Below, one piece after another: positions 1-6,528 of a DNA stretch of 13,630 bases. The DNA comes from Candidatus Thorarchaeota archaeon (GTDB taxonomy: Archaea > Asgardarchaeota > Thorarchaeia > Thorarchaeales > Thorarchaeaceae). The stretch is from positions 1 to 13,630 of the forward strand of contig JAEOUL010000221.1 in NCBI GenBank assembly GCA_016839345.1. The letters run 5' to 3'. Positions within the stretch are counted from its first letter, which is position 1. Every line of letters starts with the position of its first letter. Both the position numbers and the translations under genes were made by a program. A model generated the notes under the pieces. The model searched no databases. It was not told the origin of the DNA and saw only the letters and a program-made list of their open reading frames with translations.

Positions 1-2
1 AT

Positions 3-524
3 GGCACTCACCACTTGTTACAAGGCAATTCGATGAATTTTGAAGATATCATTGAAAATCATTTCAACGATTGCAAACCACAGTTTGATTTCGTCATAAC
101 ATCGCCGCCATATTGGAATATGCTTCGGAAGTCTAGAGGAGGAAATGATTCAGTTCACAAGGAACGTGCGGAAAAAGGTTTCAAGCAGCATTATGGTGAT
201 TCGATAGATGATCTTGGAAATATCAATGTCTATGAAGAGTATATTGAGGTAATAGGCAAACTATTCGGACAATTACGTCCATTGCTTTCAGATAAAGCAT
301 ACATTGTAGTTGTAGTCCAAAATATGAGAGATGTAGATGGCACTTTGAAACCTATCGCCTGGGACTTAGCCAGAAGGCTGTCTGAGGACTATGATCTTCG
401 CCAAGAAATGATATGGTGCCAGGACAACAAGAAACTCGGATGTTGGGGATACCCTACAACCTATGTTTCAAATGTTCATCATCACTATTGTCTAATACTG
501 CAGAAGACCCAGCTAACTGACTAA
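3..524 (+). CDS. DNA methyltransferase, N4-cytosine/N6-adenine type, 5'-truncated
   Basis: This is the C-terminal part of a SAM-dependent DNA amino-methyltransferase. The TSPPYW catalytic motif (bases 99-116) is the hallmark of enzymes that methylate the exocyclic amine of cytosine N4 or adenine N6. After it comes a block with NMLRKSRGG, then YEEYIEV, a VVVQNMRD strand and a conserved tail (WCQDNKKLGCWGYP, SNVHHHYCL). No FxGxG-type SAM-binding loop (such as DPFxGSGT) occurs after TSPPYW, so it should lie upstream, giving the order FxGxG then TSPPY. The reading frame is open to base 3, and the residues before the TTG at base 15 (GTHH-LLQGNS) suit the interior of such a protein. I therefore treat it as cut by the window edge rather than starting at that TTG. 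No restriction endonuclease follows, so it may be an orphan methylase. The family call is firm; the target base is unknown. Confidence 0.87.
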   Translation, partial: GTHHLLQGNSMNFEDIIENHFNDCKPQFDFVITSPPYWNMLRKSRGGNDSVHKERAEKGFKQHYGDSIDDLGNINVYEEYIEVIGKLFGQLRPLLSDKAYIVVVVQNMRDVDGTLKPIAWDLARRLSEDYDLRQEMIWCQDNKKLGCWGYPTTYVSNVHHHYCLILQKTQLTD

Positions 525-621
525 TGATACAGTCCAACTACTAGAAGCATTTTCTATGTTCATTCAGTAGATTACTTCCACTTCATTGGATTCATAAGTG
601 TCTATCGACGACCCAATCGTT

Positions 622-1497
622 ATGTCCGAAATCCTCCGGGAACTAGTGATTCAAGATCAAGAACAGGTCGATATTCTATGTGAAACCATCTGGGAAGGCA
701 ACGACTATGTGCCAGCTATCTTTCCAAGATGGATATCAACTTCAGATTCTCACACTCTGGGTCTGTTCATTGTTGATGAATTAGTCGCCTTTGGAAATGT
801 CGAAAGGACCGAAGGTTCCAATATCGCATGGATTCAAGGTCTCAGAGTTAAGGATACTCACAGAGGCAGAGGGTATGCAACAAAAATCACTGTTGAACTG
901 ACCAACCTTGCCCTTGAAAAAGGGATCACAACACTGTGGTATGCAACAAGCTCGAGAAACGAAGCTTCAATCAATGTCGCTTTGAAAGCAGGATTTCATG
1001 AGGAAACCAACACGGGCTATTTTCGACTATACAAACCGTTCCCTCCACATGCGAAGCCAAGCCAGAGTATTGTTCCAATACAAGTCAATCCTGAGAGATT
1101 ATTTGAGCTACTTACGATAAATCCAGATCTTGTCGAGAGTGATAAAATGCCGTTGGCTTGGCACTTTGATTATAGGACAATCGATGGATTAACACGTCTT
1201 CTTAGTGAAGCCACTAACAAAGTAGTCATTGATGAGGTGGGCATTCCTCAGGCAGTCTATTGCATGATAGAAAGGCAGCGGAAGGAAGAAAAAACTGCAG
1301 CTTATACTGTCTTCGCATCAGATCGTGCAATTTTCGTAGACATAATGTCAAGAATGATAGACGAAGCGCAGACTGCAGGTGCCAATAGGGCTGTATTCTT
1401 CCTGGGTCCAAGAACAACTGAATGGGCTCGAGATCTCGGTTATGTCACAGAGGAATTTATCGGTAGACGGTTCCTTCTCTTTGAAAAGAAACTGTAG
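622..1497 (+). CDS. GNAT family N-acetyltransferase, two-domain
   Basis: A GCN5-related acetyltransferase that would transfer an acyl group from acyl-CoA to an unknown amine. The N-terminal half (about residues 1-140) is a recognisable GNAT domain: an IWEGNDYVP opening, the strand WIQGLRV, the pyrophosphate-binding RGRGYA loop (residues 81-86) and the late NEASINVALKAGF helix. The C-terminal half (about 150-291) looks like a second, degenerate GNAT-like fold ending in RTTEWARDLGYV and lacks a clear RGxGxA loop. I chose the ATG at 622 because it places the first strand (ILRELVI) where the family has it. A GTG at 598 would add eight residues (MSIDDPIV), and neither start has a clear Shine-Dalgarno. 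The gene stands alone on the plus strand, about 100 nt after the methylase, and converges on the membrane-protein gene. Confidence 0.88.
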   Translation: MSEILRELVIQDQEQVDILCETIWEGNDYVPAIFPRWISTSDSHTLGLFIVDELVAFGNVERTEGSNIAWIQGLRVKDTHRGRGYATKITVELTNLALEKGITTLWYATSSRNEASINVALKAGFHEETNTGYFRLYKPFPPHAKPSQSIVPIQVNPERLFELLTINPDLVESDKMPLAWHFDYRTIDGLTRLLSEATNKVVIDEVGIPQAVYCMIERQRKEEKTAAYTVFASDRAIFVDIMSRMIDEAQTAGANRAVFFLGPRTTEWARDLGYVTEEFIGRRFLLFEKKL

Positions 1498-1498
1498 G

Positions 1499-1529
1499 AA
1501 AAAGAAGAGAGAGGCTGGATAGACCAGCC
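1499..1529 (-). terminator. Hairpin plus T-rich tract ending the 1900-1535 transcript
   Basis: A 6-bp perfect stem (GGCTGG at 1513-1518, CCAGCC at 1524-1529) with an ATAGA loop lies in the 37-bp gap between the convergent genes. Read on the minus strand, the hairpin is followed by a pyrimidine tract with five consecutive T (1499-1503), as expected for a terminator. On the plus strand it is followed only by AAAATTT, so any action there is weaker. Confidence 0.55.
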
Positions 1530-1534
1530 AAAAT

Positions 1535-1900
1535 TTACCTATTCTGCTCAAACTGAGATTTTACATTGGGCATCATGAAGTAGATAACACATATCAAGCT
1601 CAATGCAACACCACCCCAATTGTATCCTGTCGCATAAAGGAAAATTGCGATGATATTGAATATCAATCCCATCATCCAAGCTGAATAGTCTCCTTTTATG
1701 ATCTGAGTGTAAAGACAGAACCCGACTATTGCGAGAACTACACCCAGGAGTGCAAGTTCTTCCTCCCACATGTAGTACTCGAAACCACCGACTATGAGGC
1801 CAGTGATGGAGGCAAGAAGGAGCAGATATCCTGCATTTCTAATTTCTGGGGACGAGGTTCCTCTCGAAGGACCTGCCTCAGACATTGGTATTTCAGTCAT
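1535..1900 (-). CDS. Small multi-pass membrane protein, hypothetical
   Basis: About 121 residues with three to four hydrophobic segments: around YLLLLASITGLIVGG, ALLGVVLAIVGFCLY, WMMGLIFNIIAIFLYA and VALSLICVIYFMM. The N-terminus is short and polar, and the C-terminus (NVKSQFEQNR) is charged. I recognise no family motif. The frame also allows an ATG at 1939 (13 extra residues, MEWFISLESLVIT), but the ATG at 1900 has a GGTGAT Shine-Dalgarno-like motif directly upstream (1905-1910) and avoids an odd hydrophobic leader, so I prefer it. It lies just downstream of the Cys4 protein gene on the same strand and probably shares its transcript. A role in the membrane is clear; the function is not. Confidence 0.72.
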   Translation of the reverse strand: MTEIPMSEAGPSRGTSSPEIRNAGYLLLLASITGLIVGGFEYYMWEEELALLGVVLAIVGFCLYTQIIKGDYSAWMMGLIFNIIAIFLYATGYNWGGVALSLICVIYFMMPNVKSQFEQNR

Positions 1901-1942
1901 GGTTATCACCAAAGATTCTAAGGAGATGAACCATTCCATTAA

Positions 1943-2446
1943 TTACTCTTTCGAGAACTCCTCAAAATCAGGGTCATCCTCATACTCGAAGAGCACAGAC
2001 CACTTTGGTGCATACTGAATTGGTTGGAGGTCTCTTGCCTCCAGTTCAAGTGCCTCGACCTCAGCCACTATCTTTCGGAGTGTGTAAGACTTGACACCTT
2101 CCCAGCGAAGATAGTCATTCAGGTCTGATGAAAACTCTCCCTGGTATCTCCCGCAGTTCCCAGAACAAAACACCTTGACTTCTTCACGGACCTCTAGCAC
2201 TCCATCACACCACTTGCATACGGCTTCCATTCCATGGATATGGAGTCGACCATCAATCAGTTGAACGAAGGAAACGGTTTCGTCAAAGTTGCAGACTCCC
2301 CAATCCTCGTTTCGGTCAGTTGTCTTCTTCCAAAGCTTTCTCTCTGGTTTCATCTTCGGTTTTAGTGGGTCAGTTTCGATAGGCTCGGGAGTTTCTTCCT
2401 CAACCTCAGTGAAATCTGACAGTTTCGTCTGGGAGCTCCGTGTCAT
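1943..2446 (-). CDS. Hypothetical protein with a Cys4 putative zinc site
   Basis: A 167-residue soluble protein I cannot assign to a named family. Residues 1-40 are acidic and proline-rich (EVEEETPEPIETDPLKP), probably disordered. A central Cys4 arrangement, CKWC at 77-80 and CSGNC at 94-98 (CX2C-X13-CX3C), is typical of a structural zinc site. The tail is acidic (FEYEDDPDFEEFSKE). The ATG at 2446 is preceded by AAAGGT about 10 nt upstream. The stop lies 42 nt before the preferred start of the membrane-protein gene, or 3 nt before that gene's alternative ATG, so the two look co-transcribed. The zinc site is inferred from spacing only. Confidence 0.78.
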   Translation of the reverse strand: MTRSSQTKLSDFTEVEEETPEPIETDPLKPKMKPERKLWKKTTDRNEDWGVCNFDETVSFVQLIDGRLHIHGMEAVCKWCDGVLEVREEVKVFCSGNCGRYQGEFSSDLNDYLRWEGVKSYTLRKIVAEVEALELEARDLQPIQYAPKWSVLFEYEDDPDFEEFSKE

Positions 2447-2833
2447 GTTAGTCTGTACCTTTGTGAGATAGATAAACTCATGTCAATTTCAACACAGATT
2501 TTTCTGACACCTTACTGTAGGTTTGGGAGTGTAGTCAGAGGATTGGATAGATTGCGTTGACTTCATTCAGTAAAACCGGCTTTATTGATCGCCTCTCTTT
2601 GGTTTTTCTGAGGGTTTAACAATCTAACTAAGTTAACCCTCAGTGACAGCCATGTTTTAGATTGGCATACATTAATCCTAGGTAGGCCATACTCGGTTTT
2701 CGAAACACAAGAATTCGGGGATTAGACACAGAAAACAAACCCTGATATACCCAAAAATCGAATATAGGAAAATTCCCAATCTATGTCAGTGAATCTAATT
2801 ATGTACAATTTCTTTCGTCTTTGAAGTCTGGAT
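2447..2833. other. Gene-free stretch of about 390 bp
   Basis: I find no convincing coding frame, tRNA or transposon remnant here. Its left end is the promoter region of the minus-strand Cys4 gene and its right end is the region downstream of the zinc-ribbon gene. The only strong internal structure is the inverted repeat at 2608-2643, listed separately. Elsewhere the sequence is AT-rich, with a small GGAAAATTCC palindrome near 2770. Confidence 0.5.
2608..2643. repeat. Inverted repeat, 12-bp arms with one bulged base
   Basis: The left arm CTGAGGGTTTAAC (2608-2620) and right arm GTTAACCCTCAG (2632-2643) are complementary over 12 bp apart from one extra T in the left arm, separated by 11 nt. The transcript would form a stable hairpin from either strand. 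No T-run follows on the plus strand, so a simple terminator is doubtful. It may instead be a regulator site or a small structured RNA element. It lies mid-way between minus-strand genes. Confidence 0.6.
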
Positions 2834-3190
2834 TTAGGAAATCTCTCTTCGACGATGTATTATTCTACGTTGCAATTCAGAACCACATGCCTCACAAGTT
2901 ATCCGTGAAGAAGGATTTGTATGCCCACAATTCAAGCATGGAAGATTACCCCGTTTTCCACCACCATCTCGATAACTGGCGGATACATTATCCTTTCCAG
3001 AAACTGGTCGAGCTCCTGAAATTCCATTTCCAAAATGCACAGTTCCTGATTCTTGATCTCGCCTATATACATCGCTAGGAGATTCTATTGTGGAGAGGTT
3101 AGGGACATGCTTGACAATTGAATGACCACAGTATGGACATTCATTCAAGCCTGAATCAACACTGGCTCCACAACCTTCACATTTGGTCAT
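2834..3190 (-). CDS. Double zinc-ribbon protein
   Basis: A 118-residue protein with two matching zinc ribbons. The first is at the extreme N-terminus (C4, C7, C18, C21) and the second near the C-terminus (C85, C88, C99, C102), both CX2C-X10-CX2C. They are joined by a linker of about 60 residues rich in Ser, Gly, Arg and Asp, with no predicted fold. The end is strongly basic (QRRIIHRRREIS). Such ribbons usually mediate protein or nucleic-acid contacts; the partner is unknown. No Shine-Dalgarno precedes the ATG, but a TTTTAATAC-like TATA element (about 3211-3221) sits roughly 25 nt upstream, which suits a leaderless archaeal transcript. It follows the flavoprotein terminator, so it is probably expressed separately. 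Confidence 0.8.
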   Translation of the reverse strand: MTKCEGCGASVDSGLNECPYCGHSIVKHVPNLSTIESPSDVYRRDQESGTVHFGNGISGARPVSGKDNVSASYRDGGGKRGNLPCLNCGHTNPSSRITCEACGSELQRRIIHRRREIS

Positions 3191-3210
3191 GGATTCTATA
3201 AAACAGCAAT

Positions 3211-3221
3211 AGTATTAAAAT
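3211..3221 (-). promoter_or_regulatory. Putative TATA box of the zinc-ribbon gene (leaderless)
   Basis: On the minus strand the sequence reads ATTTTAATACT, centred about 25 nt from the A of the ATG at 3190. Archaeal TATA boxes lie about 25 nt before the transcription start, so the mRNA would begin at or near the start codon. The absence of any Shine-Dalgarno agrees. A second AT box (TTTAAAATAA, 3231-3240) is an alternative. Confidence 0.35.
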
Positions 3222-3241
3222 CCAGCTTTAGTTATTTTAAA

Positions 3242-3277
3242 GAAAAAAGGTAGGAGCAGGGAGATGATTTCCCTGCT
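3242..3277 (-). terminator. Hairpin and poly-T terminator of the GNAT-flavoprotein operon
   Basis: Perfect 8-bp arms AGCAGGGA (3255-3262) and TCCCTGCT (3270-3277) enclose a 7-nt loop. On the minus strand the hairpin starts inside the flavoprotein stop codon and is followed after a few bases by a run of six T (complement of the A-run at 3243-3248). This looks like a bacterial-style intrinsic terminator. In archaea the T-tract alone may be enough and the hairpin may protect the 3' end. Confidence 0.75.
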
Positions 3278-3872
3278 AGTTTTGGTTCATTATCTTTTTT
3301 CCAGCTGCTTTCGCTATATCTAGCACACGAGAGCTCTCTCGAGCTGCTGTTTTTCCATTCATCCCTGTAACAACAATTGCTTCTATGCAAGTCATTCCTA
3401 GGTAATTACAGATATCATTGAACATCCCCACCGTGTGACGGGCAAAGTGATCATTATGTCCACCCATTGGAATTGTCAGGATCACCTGTTTCCCTTGGAA
3501 GATTCTCTGATCAACACCGTACCAACGGTCGATGAAAGCCTTGAACTGAGCACTTGGACCCCACCAGTATATTGGTGTTCCAAACACCCAAACATCGCTC
3601 TTCACCATAAGTTCCAAGAGTTCTTTCATGTCATCATCCTGAACACAATTACCATTCTTCTGACAATTGTTACAGGCTCGACATGGTCCTATGTCTAATT
3701 CATATAGAATGATCTTTGCTGATGCCGCTCCAGATTCTGCAGCTCCCTCCAACACCGTGTCCACAAGGGTTTCAGTATTGCCTCCACGACGAGGACTTCC
3801 AACTATTCCGAGTATGGTTTTCGCATCTGGATCTCTCTGATCAATCCCACTCTGTTGTTTTATCGATTGCAT
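3276..3872 (-). CDS. Iron-sulfur flavoprotein, NAD(P)H-dependent FMN reductase fold
   Basis: A 198-residue flavodoxin-fold protein expected to bind FMN and move electrons. The phosphate-binding loop GSPRRGGNTE is at residues 25-34 and the flavin-contacting GTPIYWWGPSAQ stretch begins near 98, followed by FKAFIDRW. Between them C64, C67, C70 and C76 form CX2CX2CX5C, the compact cysteine motif that binds a [4Fe-4S] cluster in the archaeal iron-sulfur flavoprotein (Isf) family of methanogens. Isf-type proteins act in anaerobic electron transfer and oxygen/peroxide detoxification; the partner here is unknown. The ATG has GGAG 7 nt upstream, formed by the last codons of the preceding GNAT-like gene (4-nt gap), so the two are co-transcribed. 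A hairpin-poly-T terminator follows the stop. About 16 residues precede the first strand, slightly more than usual. Confidence 0.9.
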   Translation of the reverse strand: MQSIKQQSGIDQRDPDAKTILGIVGSPRRGGNTETLVDTVLEGAAESGAASAKIILYELDIGPCRACNNCQKNGNCVQDDDMKELLELMVKSDVWVFGTPIYWWGPSAQFKAFIDRWYGVDQRIFQGKQVILTIPMGGHNDHFARHTVGMFNDICNYLGMTCIEAIVVTGMNGKTAARESSRVLDIAKAAGKKIMNQN

Positions 3873-3876
3873 TTTC

Positions 3877-4812
3877 TTACTCCTTTTTCAGCCAAACTGC
3901 TTCAAAGTCAGTCAACTCTGGACGAAGCTCAGCCAGTCCCGCAATGGCGGCACCTTCTCCCGATACCCAACTTTCAACTTGAATTGGAATATCAGTCCAA
4001 CCAGCTTCCTTGCACTCTTTCGCCATTTCGACGAGTAAACGTGACCAAGCATAATTGTACCCAGGTCTTATCGCAGTGAAGCGCATGATAATTCGTTCTT
4101 CATCACCTCTTATCCGATTTCCATCTGGCTCGCGGCGAAGAGGAGCAGTACTCGCAACTACTTTTTCACCATCATAGAGAAGTACAACATGTCCAGTTTC
4201 GAACACTCTATCTGTAAAATAAGACCTCGCAGCCTCCTCACTCGCAACTTGACTTCGTAAACCTGCGTCAGCCATGAAGATCTCCACAAGATCATCGAGG
4301 TCATCATTTGTGGCTGTCTTGCTCTTCAGTGAAGCTGCTTTCTCCGAAACCTGCAGCTTGGATGTTTCGGCCACATCCATAGGTAGAATGTAGGTGTAGA
4401 TACGCTCGTCTTCTACAAATCCACGCTGCTTGAAGAATTTCTCCTGCACTTCTCTGAGCCTAGATCCTGTAATTATTGTAGTTCCAATTTCCTTCGTTTC
4501 TTCTCGCTCATCTAGGTATGAGAGAAGTTCATCGAAAATCTTCAACTGAGCTTCCTCAGGACAACCGGGCATTCCCCATGGGTAACCAATGTATGTTCGA
4601 CCTTCACCGGATGATGAGTCTCTCGCAGTAACATAAGCAAGAGGCTCTCCATCCTTAGTGAGAGCATATCGAGTCATCTCCGGAGCTCTTTGAAGATTGC
4701 GTTGTCGAATTATGTCTGCGCGTTCAGGAATTCCAGAAGCTTCCGAGAATATCTTAGCTTGAATATCCTCAAGACCTTGATCAGATTCCCACACTTTGTA
4801 TACGATATCCAA
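3877..4812 (-). CDS. Degenerate double-GNAT protein, downstream paralog
   Basis: A 311-residue protein that looks like two GNAT-type domains in tandem (about 1-145 and 165-311). GNAT-like traits are the FFKQRGFVEDERIY strand-helix in the first half and FTAIRPGYNYAWSRLLVEMAKECKEAG in the second. The RGxGxA acetyl-CoA loop is replaced by RPGYNYA (249-255) in the second half and by a GYPWGMPGCPEEA segment in the first, so catalysis is doubtful. The start is TTG (4810-4812), supported by GGAGGT 9 nt upstream (4822-4827) and by alignment to the upstream paralog from residue 1. The block GDEERxIMRFTAIRPGY is nearly identical in the two copies and probably functional. It lies 26 nt after the first copy and 4 nt before the iron-sulfur flavoprotein. 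It could be an acyltransferase, a CoA-ester-binding protein or a non-enzymatic scaffold. Confidence 0.8.
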   Translation of the reverse strand: MDIVYKVWESDQGLEDIQAKIFSEASGIPERADIIRQRNLQRAPEMTRYALTKDGEPLAYVTARDSSSGEGRTYIGYPWGMPGCPEEAQLKIFDELLSYLDEREETKEIGTTIITGSRLREVQEKFFKQRGFVEDERIYTYILPMDVAETSKLQVSEKAASLKSKTATNDDLDDLVEIFMADAGLRSQVASEEAARSYFTDRVFETGHVVLLYDGEKVVASTAPLRREPDGNRIRGDEERIIMRFTAIRPGYNYAWSRLLVEMAKECKEAGWTDIPIQVESWVSGEGAAIAGLAELRPELTDFEAVWLKKE

Positions 4813-4821
4813 TCTATTTTG

Positions 4822-4827
4822 ACCTCC
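4822..4827 (-). promoter_or_regulatory. Shine-Dalgarno deciding the TTG start at 4812
   Basis: The minus strand reads GAGGAGGTCA, a near-perfect anti-16S match, with GGAGGT 9 nt before TTG-GAT-ATC-GTA. Together with residue-by-residue alignment to the upstream paralog this fixes the non-ATG start. Confidence 0.7.
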
Positions 4828-4838
4828 TCTATTCTCAG

Positions 4839-5777
4839 CTATTTGACCTTGTATTTCATGAAAATCTCGAACTCATCAAGATTGGAATCAATTCCCGCCA
4901 CACCAGTTGCTATTGCACCATCTGAAGAGAATCCAAAACCAACCCTTAGTGGGGTGTCTTTGATTCCAGAGTTCTTCATATCCTTTGCAATTTCAACAGC
5001 AAGTCTGGTCCAAGCATATCTGTATCCTGGTCTAATAGCTGTGAAGCGCATGATGTAACGTTCTTCATCCCCAATAAGGAATGATCCACGTGGTTCCATT
5101 TTGAGAACTGCACTTGCTGCGACTACCGTGTTTCCATCGAGAAGCATAATGGCATTTCCCTGTGGCAAGACGCGGTTCTCAAAGTAATTCCTGAATCCTT
5201 CTTCATCAGGAAATGCCCGTTTGAGTTGAGGATCGGATAGACAAATTTCAATTAATGCGTCCACATCATCCTTTGTTGCTATTCGACTCTTCAGTTTGGC
5301 AGGCTCACCTTCCAACTTCTTTGTAGCCAACTCTTCAACATCAAGATCCTTCATGTAACGGTAAGCACGTTCGTACTCCTCAAATCCTCTTTCTTTGAAG
5401 AATTTGATTTGATCCTTGTAGATTTTTGAGTTCAGAACGATTCCTGTATTGATTTCTTTGAGCTTCTTCTCCTCCTTGAGGTGAGTAAATAGTTCATCGA
5501 AAATCTTCAGCTTGGCTTCTTCAGGACAATCCTTCATTGACCAAGGATAGCCAATTCCACCTTCAGTAGGATTCTCATCGTTTATCCAAGAGGTGACATA
5601 CGCAAGAGGTTCGCCTTCCTTAGAGAGAACATATCGGGTGGAATCTTCACCACGATTGATGTTTCGTGGCTTGATTTCTTCTGGTCTTGCAGGAAGACCA
5701 GACACTTCTGTGTAAATCTTTGCCTGAACTTCTTCCAATTTTTCATCTGGATTCCATTTCTTGTAAACTACGTTCAT
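4839..5777 (-). CDS. Degenerate double-GNAT protein, upstream paralog
   Basis: A 312-residue protein with the same two-domain layout as its downstream neighbour. They align without a gap through about residue 300; counting by hand I find roughly 148 identities in 311 positions (about 48%). The conserved core is GDEERYIMRFTAIRPGYRYAW (236-256); other shared blocks are GEPLAYVT, GYPWxM, CPEEAxLKIFDEL and FFKxRGF. As in the paralog, the usual GNAT RGxGxA loop is missing (RPGYRYA). The ATG at 5777 follows GGAGGA by 7 nt. It is the first gene of a three-gene operon with the second paralog and the iron-sulfur flavoprotein, so the likely promoter lies within about 5800-5880. The gapless pair suggests tandem duplication and perhaps heterodimer formation; the substrate is unknown. 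Confidence 0.82.
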   Translation of the reverse strand: MNVVYKKWNPDEKLEEVQAKIYTEVSGLPARPEEIKPRNINRGEDSTRYVLSKEGEPLAYVTSWINDENPTEGGIGYPWSMKDCPEEAKLKIFDELFTHLKEEKKLKEINTGIVLNSKIYKDQIKFFKERGFEEYERAYRYMKDLDVEELATKKLEGEPAKLKSRIATKDDVDALIEICLSDPQLKRAFPDEEGFRNYFENRVLPQGNAIMLLDGNTVVAASAVLKMEPRGSFLIGDEERYIMRFTAIRPGYRYAWTRLAVEIAKDMKNSGIKDTPLRVGFGFSSDGAIATGVAGIDSNLDEFEIFMKYKVK

Positions 5778-6219
5778 GCATTATTCCTCCATTAGATTTG
5801 CAAAAGCAAATTGTGTGACCGGTAATGGTTTAGGTAATAAACCTTCTTATTAAAAATGCTTGAAAAGACACACTTATATTCAACATTGGTGTGGTATAAA
5901 AACTATAGGGGGAGTTGCCTTTTCACTGTGAGTTAGGTTGATTGACTGCAAATTGAATCTTCATGCTAACACATGTTAGCTTTTACTATCTAGCATTCCA
6001 TTCTAGAAAGTTCTTCATAGAAACCGATGCATGATTCATTTTTATCCAAGCACAATTAGAAGCAATGTTAGAAAGACAGTAGTCATTGGATAAATTACAT
6101 TCAGACGGAACACCATAAAATGTATACCTTATTGCTTTAGAAGTTGATTCAGAAAAGAAAGCGTGGAAGGTATTGTTTCCTATGACCAACACCTTCCAAA
6201 TGAGATAAACCTGACATAT
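5778..6219. other. Gene-poor stretch of about 440 bp
   Basis: No gene with recognisable features is visible. The left end should hold the promoter of the double-GNAT operon; on the minus strand a TTTTTAATAAG-like box lies near 5850, about 70 nt from the ATG. A 16-bp palindrome at 5965-5980 is the clearest structure. A 68-codon minus-strand frame (6192-5986, GTG start, no Shine-Dalgarno) is probably chance. Confidence 0.5.
5965..5980. repeat. Palindrome GCTAACACATGTTAGC
   Basis: Perfect 7-bp arms (GCTAACA/TGTTAGC) are separated by 2 nt. On the plus strand a TTTT run follows directly, so it could form a short hairpin terminator for a plus-strand RNA. The symmetry and size also fit a dimeric regulator site. 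It is about 190 bp upstream of the double-GNAT operon start. Confidence 0.45.
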
Positions 6220-6516
6220 TTACTCAGGAGTCATGGGAAGAAGCTTTGTTGATTCAAAGGAAGTCCGAACTTCTTCAAGTTGTTTCCCAAGTTGGACATA
6301 TTCCTCGTCATTTCGGAGAACTTCGGTCTTCTTCTTGTAGTCGTTTTCATCCTTGTACTTGGACAAGTAGAAGACTTCATCCTCATCATCAGCATTCACC
6401 CAAAAACCTACAATATTCACATTGTGTCTCTCGTAGATCTTCTCGAATTTCATCCTCAAATCATCCATCTCTTTGCCAGATCGAGATTTTGATCGATATA
6501 ACATGTACATAACCAT
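6220..6516 (-). CDS. NIPSNAP-like / dimeric alpha-beta barrel small protein
   Basis: A protein of about 98 residues with the outline of a NIPSNAP-type or related ferredoxin-like dimeric barrel: an opening strand (MYMLYRSKSRSG), an amphipathic helix (MDDLRMKFEKIYERH), a strand pair NVNIVGFWVNADDEDEVFYLSKYKD, then a helix with NDEEYVQLGKQLEEV and a closing KLLPMTPE. Members of this superfamily include small enzymes and binding proteins; I see no residue that selects a reaction. Several starts are possible in frame: GTG at 6525 and ATGs at 6516, 6510 and 6504. There is no Shine-Dalgarno. An AATTATAA box (6551-6558) and an 8-bp inverted repeat lie just upstream, implying a short-leader or leaderless transcript. 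It appears to be a single gene. Confidence 0.7.
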   Translation of the reverse strand: MVMYMLYRSKSRSGKEMDDLRMKFEKIYERHNVNIVGFWVNADDEDEVFYLSKYKDENDYKKKTEVLRNDEEYVQLGKQLEEVRTSFESTKLLPMTPE

Positions 6517-6528
6517 GATAAACACTGA

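Noticed and set aside
1..36. ATG at the first base of the window
   Set aside because: Its frame stops after 11 codons; the methylase is read in the frame starting at base 3.
1794..2018. Plus-strand frame across the membrane-protein and Cys4 gene junction
   Set aside because: It covers parts of two well-supported minus-strand genes and its serine-rich translation looks like antisense noise.
2821..3078. Plus-strand frame opposite the zinc-ribbon gene
   Set aside because: It is the antisense shadow of a gene with two intact zinc ribbons; its own translation shows no domain.
3877..5777. Tandem GNAT paralogs as one gene split by a frameshift
   Set aside because: Each copy is full length with its own stop, Shine-Dalgarno and start, and they align to each other end to end.
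5986..6192. Minus-strand frame of 68 codons in the gene-poor stretch
   Set aside because: GTG start without Shine-Dalgarno, no recognisable motif and unremarkable composition; probably a chance open frame.
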